64,000 bases of DNA. It comes from JADLBR01 sp020847615 (GTDB lineage: Bacteria > Verrucomicrobiota > Verrucomicrobiia > JADLBR01). Below, piece after piece: positions 42,901 through 50,812 of this stretch (its first letter is position 1; each line of letters begins with the position of its first letter). The notes beneath the pieces are model-generated. The model had not been told where the DNA came from. It was given only the letters and a program-made list of their open reading frames with translations, and ran no database searches. Where the stretch lies: contig JAPKHT010000014.1 of NCBI GenBank assembly GCA_026646655.1, positions 1 through 64,000 on the forward strand, written 5' to 3'. A program made the position numbers and the translations under genes.

Positions 42901-43775
42901 CGCTCGGCCGCCGCCGCCGCTGCGAAGAGGGCCTGGATAGATTCGGCGCTGGCAAGGCGTTGGGCGACGTCCATGGCGGCGGCTCGATCATCGGCGGCGC
43001 CTTGGAGAAACGAGATCTCTGCGGTTTGGCCGGCGCTGATGCGAAGGTCGGCGCGCAGGGCGAGAACGGGGTCAAGGACATTGCCGACGGTGCCCGACAG
43101 CTGCGCGCCGGGTAGTAGGGCGACTGGTCGGTCGGGGCCCCGGCCGCGGCCGAGAAACCTGAGGCGGTCGGTCTCCCACGAGATCTCTCTGGTGCCGACG
43201 ATGGCGTGGAACATGCACGGCCAGGTCTCGTGATTGGCGCGTGGGCGGCGCCTCGCCAGGAGGAGGCACCGCTCCGGCAGGGCCTCCGTCTGCACGAAGA
43301 GTTTCGAGAACGCGGGGTGGGCGGCATCGCCGGCGGGATGGTTGAGGGCGACCTCGATGTATGAGATGACGGCGATGCGCCTGGGCCGACCGCGGGTATC
43401 GCGAAGGCGGAGGCGGCGGACCTCGACATCGTCGGAGGGCGATACAGTGATCTCGAGTGTCGCGGCGATCCCGCGATTCTCGTGGGATATCGTGAAGGCG
43501 CCATCCCGCGACGTGGCCTCGTACTGTGATCCCGTCTCTCCGGCGGGCGTGGCGCCGACGGACCACGTCTCGCCGGATTCCAAATCCTGGAGGTAGATGA
43601 AGAATCCGTGCGCATCTTCGACGGGATCGGCGGCCCAACGATTGAGGGCGATCCAATCCCGCTTGGCCTGGCCGGTGCCGGTCGCCGAGACCGCGAGGTG
43701 GAAGCGACCGTTTGAGAACAGGCCGCCGGGGCATATCGCCCGGGGAAAGGGGTGGTGGGCGGCGGGTTGGCTCAT
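39960..43775 (-). CDS. GH94 / NdvB-like glycoside phosphorylase
   Basis: A 1271-aa protein resembling the C-terminal part of cyclic beta-1,2-glucan synthase NdvB, without membrane and GT84 parts. Residues 1-430 hold a first super-sandwich ('SNGRFHLAVSATGTG', partly degenerate); residues 440-790 a second ('FWNGFGGFSSDGAEYVI', 'NSQGNRLTPWGNDPVSDPHGE'); then the (alpha/alpha)6 catalytic barrel ('GYRDQLQD', 'DDLLWLPYVTAHY', 'GTGDWNDGMNRIG' with the general acid Asp). No signal peptide, so cytoplasmic. Relatives degrade 1,2-beta-oligoglucans with phosphate. It probably acts on beta-glucans with the adjacent gene. Overlaps the ABC gene tail to tail. Confidence 0.8.
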   Translation of the reverse strand: MSQPAAHHPFPRAICPGGLFSNGRFHLAVSATGTGQAKRDWIALNRWAADPVEDAHGFFIYLQDLESGETWSVGATPAGETGSQYEATSRDGAFTISHENRGIAATLEITVSPSDDVEVRRLRLRDTRGRPRRIAVISYIEVALNHPAGDAAHPAFSKLFVQTEALPERCLLLARRRPRANHETWPCMFHAIVGTREISWETDRLRFLGRGRGPDRPVALLPGAQLSGTVGNVLDPVLALRADLRISAGQTAEISFLQGAADDRAAAMDVAQRLASAESIQALFAAAAAAERALLERSSVSPGDSAVFQALGVAILRGDRALRAKPGGLHPDADIRATVAKLGIPDDRPLVLSTAGWSHPITATILQARAHWAARGLHVNLAIVSDVPIGRPADLDDRVFLLARAGTPAGEIAALAATAHWVATDGVPDIVQPQCAPPPLSAPRAAPAPPKSDGPLEFWNGFGGFSSDGAEYVIRMPFRDGGSVLPPLPWINVVANEHCGFLISESGAGYTWCRNSQGNRLTPWGNDPVSDPHGEALYIRDEADGSFWSPTPGPAPAPCHYEARHGFGYSVISCEHRDLLSETTAFVPRGATAKCVHLRISNRGAGQRVLSVFSYARLVMGSLPSTVPAIVTRHDPADGVLTATNCAASDFRGGVAFSSVAISGAVAGPRHFTCDRHEFIGPGGSPARPAALTRPGPLGGATGEALDPCFAHQIQLQLGPGESAECAFLLGECMSDAEAHRLAARYPDASAIDAALDETRAFWRALTSSVRVRTPSPAIDLMLNGWLLYQNLACRIWGRSAFYQSGGAYGYRDQLQDTAALASIRPDITRAQILLNAAHQFPEGDVLHWWHPEPMETGMRTRFSDDLLWLPYVTAHYISTTGDASVLDEARPFVTAPLLDPGQDEVYLKPGVSTEAADIYEHCCRAIDRSLTRGSHGLPLMGTGDWNDGMNRIGREGRGESVWLGFFLHHVLDQFLPLCEARLDSRRADAYRAYRARLATALNEAGWDGDWYRRAYYDDGTPLGSIQNDECRIDALAQAWAVISGVAPSERAQRAMGSLARELVSERDGLIRLLAPPFADTPKDPGYIKGYVAGVRENGGQYTHAAAWVIRAFAEHGDHDRAARLLEMVMPVTRAKGREAAETYKVEPFVIAADVYGAPPHVGRGGWTWYTGSAGWMFRVALESILGLHFEHGDRLAIRPRIPDHWPGYQIDYRTPAGATIRIAVENPSGRPSRIVDAALDGQTLSPEVVSSGIPLPREGTHSITITLGDR

Positions 43776-43801
43776 ATCGGATTTTGGGATGCAGTATGGG
43801 A

Positions 43802-46800
43802 TCAGGGGTAAGGGGACACCAGGATCTCCGCGGGAAACTCGCCGAGTCTCAGGTTGAAGCCGCCCGGTTCCGGGGCGGTGGAGCGGCCATTGACTCGGGC
43901 GGTGGCCGCGGGCTGCCGGAGAGGAAGGTGGAGGTTGATGCCGCCGCCGGGCATCGAGAAGTCACCCGTGAGGAGAACGCGGAGTGAGCCATCCCGGGCG
44001 CCCGACATGTCGATGTCGAGCGAGCCGTGCCAGGTGCGCAGGCCGCGGACAACGAGGCCGCCTTTCGCGGCGGGCCAGGCGGGGTCGATGCCGGCCCCGA
44101 CGACGAGGCTATCGGTGGTCTCGGATTCGAAGGCGAGCAGGCTGTAGAAGGCGAGCATGAACTCGGCGCCGATCCAGGTGTGGGGGACGTCGCCGATGTG
44201 GCCGGGGCTCCTGCGGTTGCGCCACGATATCTCGGGCCACTGGTTCCATGCGCGCGGCCGGCGGTCGGAGAGGAAGAAGCGGAGCAGGTCCAGGACTCCG
44301 TCGCGCTGGCCGAGGCGGGCGAGGGCGCCGATGATGCGGACCTCGTAGGCGGAGTAATTGCTCCAGCCCAGCTCGCCAGAGCGCCTCTTGCGGAAGTCCG
44401 CCAGATAGCGTGCGAACATGCCGCGCAGCGGGGCGGCAGGCAGGTCTTCAGTGGCATCGAGGAGAGCGACCGCGTTCGCGGTGGCGGTCGGGTCGAAGTC
44501 GGCCCACTCGACGGAGCCCGGAACGTAGTCGATGCCCCGCCGTGAGATCGTGGCCGAAAGGGAGGCGCGGACGGATGCGCGAAGGGCATCGCAGAGGCCC
44601 GCGATGCGCTGGGCCTCCGGGGCGCGGCCGAGGATGCGGGCCATGGTGGCCGCGTCCTTGAGGCCCCGGATCGCCCAGAAATCGTCCCAGTACGAATGGA
44701 CGGGGTGCGCGAGATAGCCCTCGTGACTCGCCGACTCGGGCAGGAGGCCGCGGCAGCACACCTTCTCTGGGCCGTCGAATTCGGGACCCAGGCGCCGGGC
44801 GCGCAATTCGCCGATGATCCGGCAGGCTTTCTCGGCGGCGGGCCAGAGGGACTCGAGGAAGTCGCGGTCGCGCGTGAACCGGAAATACTCCATGATCGCG
44901 AAGACGAGCTGGCCGTGGCTGTCGTGCTCGACGAGCCAATCGGGCCCGGAGCGATCCACGCAGCATGGGACAAAGCCGTCGGCGCGCTGGTGGGCCGCGT
45001 ACCAGCGAATGAAATCGCGGACCTCCCGATCGCACCCGGCGCGCAGCAGCGCGGCGGACATGATGGCCCCGTCGCGGATCCACGAGCGCGTATAGCGGCG
45101 GGGGCCCGGCTGGATGGCGGGGCCGTCGCGATTGATGAGAACCTGCCCGATGGCGGTGCGGCACGCGGCCGACGCGGCCCGGGCGGCGCCGGTCAAGGAG
45201 GGTCCGAGCCGAGGCAGCTTGGCCTCCCACTGCCCGACGGCATTGGCGAAGGGATCGGCATCTCGGTATCTGGCGATCAGGCGTCCAGCGAGTCGCGGGT
45301 CGGGTCGCTTGAACCGCGCGAAGGGCACGGCCAAGAGAACCTCGGCGGGGCGGCCGGCCCTGAGATCGATGTCGAAACCGAAGGCTCCGGATGCCAGGCC
45401 CGTGGGATCATGGACGCGCACTTGGTCGGGCAGGCGGCCCGATGCGAGGCTCTCGGTGAGACAACCCCCATGGAATGCCACGGCCCCGAACGCGGGATTG
45501 GGGTCGAGTGGCACGACGGGTTTTGACGCATTGACCCATGCCGCGCTTCCGCTCCAGCGCAGGTCGTGGATGTGGCTCACGCCGCCGAGGTGTTTCCAGC
45601 TCTGCCAGGGGGGAGTGACCTGAAATGGGCGGACCGCAACGAAGAGTCGCACGCGCCGAGTCCGGCGGGCCCCGCTCTGGAGCCGATAGCGGACCAGCAC
45701 GACGGCGTCATGGGGCGGGCCCTCGGCAAAGGCGGTGACGCGAAGGGCGAGGTCGCCGATTCGCCAGACCGAAGAGGGGATGGGGAGGGAGCCGCGTTCG
45801 AGGCGCTGGGAAATCCGGCAATCGGCCCACGCGCGCAGGTGTCCGCGGTCGAAGATGAAAGGCTCGAGTGAGAAGGAGCCTACGTCGGGTTCAACCATGC
45901 CCTCCTCGCTCATGATCGAACGGGTGCTGCCGTCGGGGATCCCGGCGCAGGTCCAGTAACTCTGTTCCCGGCACAGGTATCTCGGGTACGCCCCGCGGCG
46001 GTCGAGGGCGGCGACCGAATGCAGGAATTCGGCCTCCGAGCGACCGAAATCGAATGGGCGCACATCGATGTGGCGAATGGCGGGTGGGCCCTGGGTACCG
46101 GGGCGTAGGAATGCCAGTCGCATGAAGCGCGATGCCCCTCCCGGCAGGCGGATGAAGGTGCGCGCACCCCGACAGCGGCGGATGGACACCAGGGTCCGCC
46201 AGCGACGGGCGTCCGCGGAGGCCTGGACGTTAAAAGACCGGAGCCGGGAGGCCGGGCCCCAGTGGATGATGAGCCCGCCGTATTCGCGTTCCTGGCCGAA
46301 ATCCAGTTGGAGGCGCGGCGAGCGATCCGAAGCCCGGGGTCTCCACGCGGATCTGGCGGCGCGCGAGGCCCGTCTGTCGCCGCGGCGAAGGACATGGGCG
46401 GGGGGACAGCCGGGGGATTCGCTGGACGCGGAGGCGAGCGGGGGGTGCGGTGGCGTCAGGTCCTCGACGCGGAGGTCTTCGATCCAGATCGTGCCGGCGC
46501 CGCCGGGCCCCGCCGCGATCACGAACTCGATGGCGCCGAGCCGGCGGATGGAACCGCCGCCCGCCGGACCCCAGGCAAACTCGATCTGGCTGGGCCGCAG
46601 GCGGAACTCCTGCCAGTTGGGACTCGGGGCGAGGGCCTCTTGGCGATGGCGCCAGACGTTCTTGCCGGATGGATCGATCAGCTTGAACTCGAAGATGTTC
46701 GCGGGCGCGCTGCCGCGGATCCTGAAGCAGAAGGCGAAGGGCTCTGGGATGCGCCTGCGGAACTCCTTTCGGGCCACGGCAAAACCGCCGCCGCCACGAA

Positions 46801-46930
46801 AATCGAATGACATGCGCAGGGCACCGCGCCCCGGATCGCCGCCGGCGCCCAGTTCCACGCTCACCTGCCCGGACGCGAACGGTTGCCAGCCGGAAACGTC
46901 GGCAAAATCGTCGAGGGGGAAGGATCGCAT
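43802..46930 (-). CDS. Discoidin-like domain plus alpha-toroid glycosidase
   Basis: A 1042-aa protein, start taken at ATG 46930 (GTG one codon upstream possible). Residues 1-155 are a beta-sandwich like a CBM ('FDFRGGGGFAVARKEF', 'WIEDLRVEDL'). Residues 195-310 form an F5/8C-discoidin-like domain ('YGGLIIHWG', 'FNVQASADARRWRTL', 'SRFMRLAFL'). From about 570 an (alpha/alpha)6 glycosidase barrel follows: 'YTRSWIRDGAIMSAALLRAG', 'EHDSHGQLVFAIMEYF', 'EGYLAHPVHSYWDDFWAIRGL', as in trehalase/GH15- or GH63-like enzymes. The class is not defined. No signal peptide seen. Next to the GH94 gene on the same strand. Confidence 0.7.
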   Translation of the reverse strand: MRSFPLDDFADVSGWQPFASGQVSVELGAGGDPGRGALRMSFDFRGGGGFAVARKEFRRRIPEPFAFCFRIRGSAPANIFEFKLIDPSGKNVWRHRQEALAPSPNWQEFRLRPSQIEFAWGPAGGGSIRRLGAIEFVIAAGPGGAGTIWIEDLRVEDLTPPHPPLASASSESPGCPPAHVLRRGDRRASRAARSAWRPRASDRSPRLQLDFGQEREYGGLIIHWGPASRLRSFNVQASADARRWRTLVSIRRCRGARTFIRLPGGASRFMRLAFLRPGTQGPPAIRHIDVRPFDFGRSEAEFLHSVAALDRRGAYPRYLCREQSYWTCAGIPDGSTRSIMSEEGMVEPDVGSFSLEPFIFDRGHLRAWADCRISQRLERGSLPIPSSVWRIGDLALRVTAFAEGPPHDAVVLVRYRLQSGARRTRRVRLFVAVRPFQVTPPWQSWKHLGGVSHIHDLRWSGSAAWVNASKPVVPLDPNPAFGAVAFHGGCLTESLASGRLPDQVRVHDPTGLASGAFGFDIDLRAGRPAEVLLAVPFARFKRPDPRLAGRLIARYRDADPFANAVGQWEAKLPRLGPSLTGAARAASAACRTAIGQVLINRDGPAIQPGPRRYTRSWIRDGAIMSAALLRAGCDREVRDFIRWYAAHQRADGFVPCCVDRSGPDWLVEHDSHGQLVFAIMEYFRFTRDRDFLESLWPAAEKACRIIGELRARRLGPEFDGPEKVCCRGLLPESASHEGYLAHPVHSYWDDFWAIRGLKDAATMARILGRAPEAQRIAGLCDALRASVRASLSATISRRGIDYVPGSVEWADFDPTATANAVALLDATEDLPAAPLRGMFARYLADFRKRRSGELGWSNYSAYEVRIIGALARLGQRDGVLDLLRFFLSDRRPRAWNQWPEISWRNRRSPGHIGDVPHTWIGAEFMLAFYSLLAFESETTDSLVVGAGIDPAWPAAKGGLVVRGLRTWHGSLDIDMSGARDGSLRVLLTGDFSMPGGGINLHLPLRQPAATARVNGRSTAPEPGGFNLRLGEFPAEILVSPYP

Positions 46931-47066
46931 CACCCGGTGCCCCGGCCGGGAAGATACCGGGCGCCTCCTGCACGTGATTGCGGCCTGTGGCGGTCGATGC
47001 GGCGAGGTTAGCCGGAGGGGACGCCTGCGCGCAAGCCCCGCGTCGGGCGCGGGTGCGCGAAACGGC

Positions 47067-47116
47067 TGGACAGGTGCCCGTGGTTCCGCGTAAGGTATAC
47101 CCTGTATACAAGGAGG
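47067..47116 (+). promoter_or_regulatory. Promoter with GTATAC palindromic operator and strong RBS
   Basis: A -35-like TGGACA (47067-47072), 18 nt, then TAAGGT (47091-47096). An inverted repeat GTATAC-CCT-GTATAC (47095-47109) covers the -10 end and the start site. This half-site is like operators of GntR/FadR-type (FCD) regulators of sugar acid genes. AGGAGG (47111-47116) lies 7 nt before ATG 47124. Repression by a sugar-acid-responsive regulator is likely. Confidence 0.5.
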
Positions 47117-47123
47117 TCATCAC

Positions 47124-48149
47124 ATGGGCGATCTGGCGTTTCCGTTGCTGCTGGTGGTGTTCGCGAGTTTCTTTCAGGGGACGTTCGGGCTGGGGATGAA
47201 GTACATGCGCCCGCTGGCCTGGGAGGGGTGGTGGCTGGTGCACGTGACGGTGGCGATGGTGGTGCTGCCGTGGCTGTGGGCGCTGGTGGCGGTGCCGGAT
47301 CTGGCCGGGGCGATCTGGGGGGCGCCGCGGGGGGCGGTGGTCGGGGGGATGCTCTATGGGTTTCTGTGGGGCGTGGGGGGAATCCTCTTCGGTGTGAGCG
47401 TTGGGCGCGTGGGGGTGTCGATCACCTACGGGATCGTGATGGGGCTTGCGGCGTCGATGGGTTCGCTGGTGCCGTTGTTTCAGATGGGGGGAGCGGCGTC
47501 GAGGCCCGCGTTTCCGTGGGTGATCATGGGCGTTGTGGTCATGCTGGTGGGGGTGGCGATCTCGGCGGTGGCCGGCGTGCTCCGGGACCGGTTGAGTGCG
47601 GCGGATGGGGATATCGGTGGGATCAGGACGGGGTCGGCGTTTCGGGTGGGGCTGGGGATCGCGGTGGCGAGCGGTGTGCTCTCGGCCCTGCTGAACGTGG
47701 GATTTGCGAGCGCGCAACCGGTGGCGAAGGCGGCCGAGGCGCTCGGGGCGGTGACGCGAAACTCGAGCCTGGCCGCGTGGGTGGTGGTGCTGGTGGGTGC
47801 GTATGCCATGAATGCGGGGTACGCGCTGCTCATGCTGGCGAAGAACAGGTCGTGGGGGAGCTTTGGGGCGGTCGGTTCGGCGAAGGCCTATCGCTGGGCG
47901 GTGCTGGCGGGGTTGTTCTGGTTTGGGGCGCTGGGCGTGTACGGGCAGGGTGCCGCGCTGATGGGCGAGATGGGGCCGGTGATTGGCTGGCCGATGTTGC
48001 TGGGGCTGGCGCTGGTCATCAGCAACGTGTGGGCCTCGCGCGCCGGGGAGTGGAAGGGAGCGCCGGGTCCGTTCCGGCTGATGCTGGCGGGCGTTGGCGT
48101 GCTGATCGTGGCATGCGTGATCCTCGGGTACGCCAACGGGATCAAATAG
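47124..48149 (+). CDS. RhaT-like L-rhamnose/proton symporter
   Basis: A 341-aa integral membrane protein with about ten hydrophobic segments, resembling the L-rhamnose/H+ symporter RhaT ('GTFGLGMKYMRPLAWEGWWLVH', 'SITYGIVMGLAASMGSLVPL', 'LLNVGFASAQPVA', 'GWPMLLGLALVISNVW'). The uptake of a deoxy sugar or sugar acid with protons is expected. It heads a three-gene operon (transporter, enolase-superfamily dehydratase, aldehyde dehydrogenase) behind a GTATAC operator and a strong Shine-Dalgarno site. Confidence 0.85.
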   Translation: MGDLAFPLLLVVFASFFQGTFGLGMKYMRPLAWEGWWLVHVTVAMVVLPWLWALVAVPDLAGAIWGAPRGAVVGGMLYGFLWGVGGILFGVSVGRVGVSITYGIVMGLAASMGSLVPLFQMGGAASRPAFPWVIMGVVVMLVGVAISAVAGVLRDRLSAADGDIGGIRTGSAFRVGLGIAVASGVLSALLNVGFASAQPVAKAAEALGAVTRNSSLAAWVVVLVGAYAMNAGYALLMLAKNRSWGSFGAVGSAKAYRWAVLAGLFWFGALGVYGQGAALMGEMGPVIGWPMLLGLALVISNVWASRAGEWKGAPGPFRLMLAGVGVLIVACVILGYANGIK

Positions 48150-48184
48150 CCGGAAGGGCGTTCTGGCGGGAGAGCGGGGAGCGG

Positions 48185-49318
48185 ATGGATCGGATCGACA
48201 GGGTTGAGGCGATGGTGGTGGCGCACCGCCTGCAGCGGACATTCCATTTCTCCCAATGGCACTATGACACGCGCTCGGTCTGTTTGGTGAAGGTGACCAC
48301 GCGGGATGGGGTGGTGGGGTGGGGCGAGGGCTACGGCCCTGCGGGCGTCGTGCGGGCGGGCGTGGAATTTCTGGCGCCGCTGGTGGTCGGCGAGGATCCG
48401 CTCCAGGGGGAGAACCTCTGGCAGCGGATGTTCCTGCGCTCCGTGGATTACGCCAGGCGCGGTGTGCTCGTGGCGGCGATCAGCGCGATCGACGTGGCGC
48501 TGTGGGACGTGCGGGGGAGGCTTCTGGGCTTGCCGGTCTCGGTGCTGCTGGGCGGACGGCGCCGGGAGTCGGTGCGGGCGTACGCGACGGGGATGTACTT
48601 TTCGGAGGCGGCGGGGCAGATCGGGGCGTTGGCGCGGGAGGCGCGCGGGTACGCGGACGCGGGATTCTCGGCGATCAAGATGAAGGTGGGGCTGTCGGTG
48701 CAGGAGGACATCGCGAATGTCGGGGCCGTGCGCGAGGCGGTGGGCGAGGGGGTCGAGCTGATGGTCGACGCGAACCACGCGTACAATCTGCGGGAGGCGG
48801 TGGCGCTGGCGCGGGCCATCGAGCCATTCCGGATCGGGTGGTTCGAGGAACCGCTGTCGCCCGAGGATTACGAGGGATATCGCGAGCTGCGGGACCGGAC
48901 GACGATTCCGATCGCGGCGGGCGAGTGCGAGTATCTCCGGTCGGGGTTCCTTCAACTTTTCAGGAATCGCTCGGTGGATGTGGCGCAGCCGGACCTGTGC
49001 GCGGCGGGAGGGCTGACCGAGGTGAAGAAGATCGCGGCGATGGCGGAGGCGTTCGGGGTGGAGGTCGCGCCGCACTCGTGGGGCACGGGGATCGCGATTG
49101 CCGCGGCGCTGCAGCTGCTCTCGAACATGGACGTGGCGCCGGGGCGCATGAAGATGGCCGAGCCGATCCTTGAGTTGGACCGGACCGAAAACCCGCTGCG
49201 CGATGAGCTTGTGGTCCCGCGCTTCGAGCCGAGGGGCGGTCGCGTCGACGTCCCGGCGGCGCCTGGGCTTGGCGTGGAGGTGGATGAGGCGCTATTGGGG
49301 AAGTATCGGCAGGCGTGA
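48185..49318 (+). CDS. Enolase-superfamily (mandelate racemase-type) sugar acid dehydratase
   Basis: A 377-aa member of the mandelate racemase subgroup. ATG 48185, 35 nt after the symporter gene. The catalytic set is visible: 'IKMKVG' (Lys-x-Lys near 164-166), Asp in 'MVDANHAYN' (about 194), Glu in 'FEEPL', Glu in 'GECEY' and His in 'APHSWGTG' (about 297). These residues abstract the alpha proton of a hydroxy acid, then lose water. Context with a RhaT-like carrier and aldehyde dehydrogenase suggests a non-phosphorylative sugar-acid route (rhamnonate, fuconate or similar). The exact substrate cannot be read. Confidence 0.85.
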   Translation: MDRIDRVEAMVVAHRLQRTFHFSQWHYDTRSVCLVKVTTRDGVVGWGEGYGPAGVVRAGVEFLAPLVVGEDPLQGENLWQRMFLRSVDYARRGVLVAAISAIDVALWDVRGRLLGLPVSVLLGGRRRESVRAYATGMYFSEAAGQIGALAREARGYADAGFSAIKMKVGLSVQEDIANVGAVREAVGEGVELMVDANHAYNLREAVALARAIEPFRIGWFEEPLSPEDYEGYRELRDRTTIPIAAGECEYLRSGFLQLFRNRSVDVAQPDLCAAGGLTEVKKIAAMAEAFGVEVAPHSWGTGIAIAAALQLLSNMDVAPGRMKMAEPILELDRTENPLRDELVVPRFEPRGGRVDVPAAPGLGVEVDEALLGKYRQA

Positions 49319-49336
49319 TGACGATTGGAGGCTAGC

Positions 49337-50779
49337 ATGGATTTCGGGTACCGCAGGATGTACGTAGATGGGGCGCTGTGCGATGCGTCCGGGGGGAGGA
49401 GGCAGCCGGTGACCTGCCCGGCGACGGAGGAGCGGGTCGGGGAGATCGCGTGGGCAAGCCGCGGTGACGCGGGGCGCGCGCTCGAGAGCGCCAGGGCGGG
49501 TTTTGCCGCCTGGTCGCGGCTTTCGATCGCGGAACGGACGCGGTGGATGCTGCGGCTGCGCGAGGCGGTGATGCGCCGGGAGGAAGATCTTCGTTCCGCC
49601 GTGATGCACGAGACCGGGAAGCCTTGGGATGCGACCGCCGAGGACTACGAGACGGTGGTCAATGCCCTGCAGTGGTACCCGGAGCAGGTGCGGCACATGA
49701 GCGACGAGATCCTGGGCGATATCGAGGGGACGCACCGGCACCAGCTCGTGACGGAGCCGGCGGGCGTGGCCGTGGCGTTCCTGGCGTGGAATTTTCCATT
49801 GCTGAACGTCGGGTTCAAGCTGGGCCCGGCGCTGGCGGCGGGATGCAGCCTGGTCATTCGTCCGTCGGCGAGTTCGCCGCTCTCGGCGTACATCCTGGGC
49901 GAGGTGCTCGCGGAGGTGGGTTTCCCGAGGGGCGTCGTGAGCATCCTGTGTGGGCCGACGGAGGAAACGGCCGGCGCGCTGGCGCGGAGCACGATCCCGC
50001 GGGTGCTGACGGTGATCGGGTCCTCGGCGACGGGGCGAAGGCTGATGGCCGATGGCGCCACATCGATCAAGCGGCTGAGCATGGAGCTGGGCGGGAACGC
50101 GCCGTTCATCGTGTTTGGCGACGCCGATGTGGAGCGGGCGGCGGCGGATTGCGCGGCGCTCAAGTTCGGAAACTGCGGCCAAATCTGCGTGGCGCCGAAT
50201 CGGATTTTCGTGGAGGAGTGCGCGCGGGAACGGTTCATGGCGGAGTTCTTGCGAAGGGCGGGCGAGGTGCGGGTGGGGTTCGGGAGGGACAGCGGGGCGA
50301 CGATGGGGCCGCTGATCAGCGCGGAGGCGCGGGTGAGGGTGATGGGCATGATCAAAGACGCGCTCGATCGCGGGGCGGTGCTCTTGCGCGGGGGCAAGAT
50401 CCCGGATGGCGCGAAAAGGGGGTATTTCCTGGAGCCGACGGTGCTCGGGCAGGTGACGCGAGAGATGCGGGTTTTCCGCGAGGAGATTTTCGGGCCCGTG
50501 GCGGCCATCATCGGATTCGAGGGTGAGGACGAGGTGGTCGGACTGGCGAACGACACCGAGTATGGGCTGTCGTCCTATGTGTACACCCGGGATGGGGATC
50601 GCGCGCGGCGGGTGAGCGAGGCCCTGGAGTTTGGCGAGGTGCATGTCAACGGCTTCAAGTACGCGATCTACCTGCCGCATGGCGGGGTCAAAGAGAGCGG
50701 CATCGGGCACGACTGCTCGCGCCTGGCGCTCGAGGATTACCTGCGGCGCAAGCGTGTGACGGTGCGGTGCGGGGAGTGA
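49337..50779 (+). CDS. NAD(P)-dependent aldehyde dehydrogenase
   Basis: A 480-aa enzyme of the ALDH superfamily. The coenzyme segment is 'AFLAWNFPLLNVGFKLGPALAAG' (about 143-165), the general base Glu is in 'MELGGNAPF' (about 250) and the nucleophile Cys in 'GNCGQICVAPN' (about 284). The C-terminal 'HVNGFKYAIYLPHGGVKESGIG' forms the oligomer and coenzyme part. The similarity is to succinate-semialdehyde / lactaldehyde / ketoglutarate-semialdehyde types. ATG 49337 lies 18 nt after the dehydratase gene. It would oxidise the aldehyde produced by sugar-acid breakdown. Confidence 0.88.
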   Translation: MDFGYRRMYVDGALCDASGGRRQPVTCPATEERVGEIAWASRGDAGRALESARAGFAAWSRLSIAERTRWMLRLREAVMRREEDLRSAVMHETGKPWDATAEDYETVVNALQWYPEQVRHMSDEILGDIEGTHRHQLVTEPAGVAVAFLAWNFPLLNVGFKLGPALAAGCSLVIRPSASSPLSAYILGEVLAEVGFPRGVVSILCGPTEETAGALARSTIPRVLTVIGSSATGRRLMADGATSIKRLSMELGGNAPFIVFGDADVERAAADCAALKFGNCGQICVAPNRIFVEECARERFMAEFLRRAGEVRVGFGRDSGATMGPLISAEARVRVMGMIKDALDRGAVLLRGGKIPDGAKRGYFLEPTVLGQVTREMRVFREEIFGPVAAIIGFEGEDEVVGLANDTEYGLSSYVYTRDGDRARRVSEALEFGEVHVNGFKYAIYLPHGGVKESGIGHDCSRLALEDYLRRKRVTVRCGE

Positions 50780-50812
50780 GGCGCCGGTGCCGGGCAGCCC
50801 GCGCGGCCGGCC

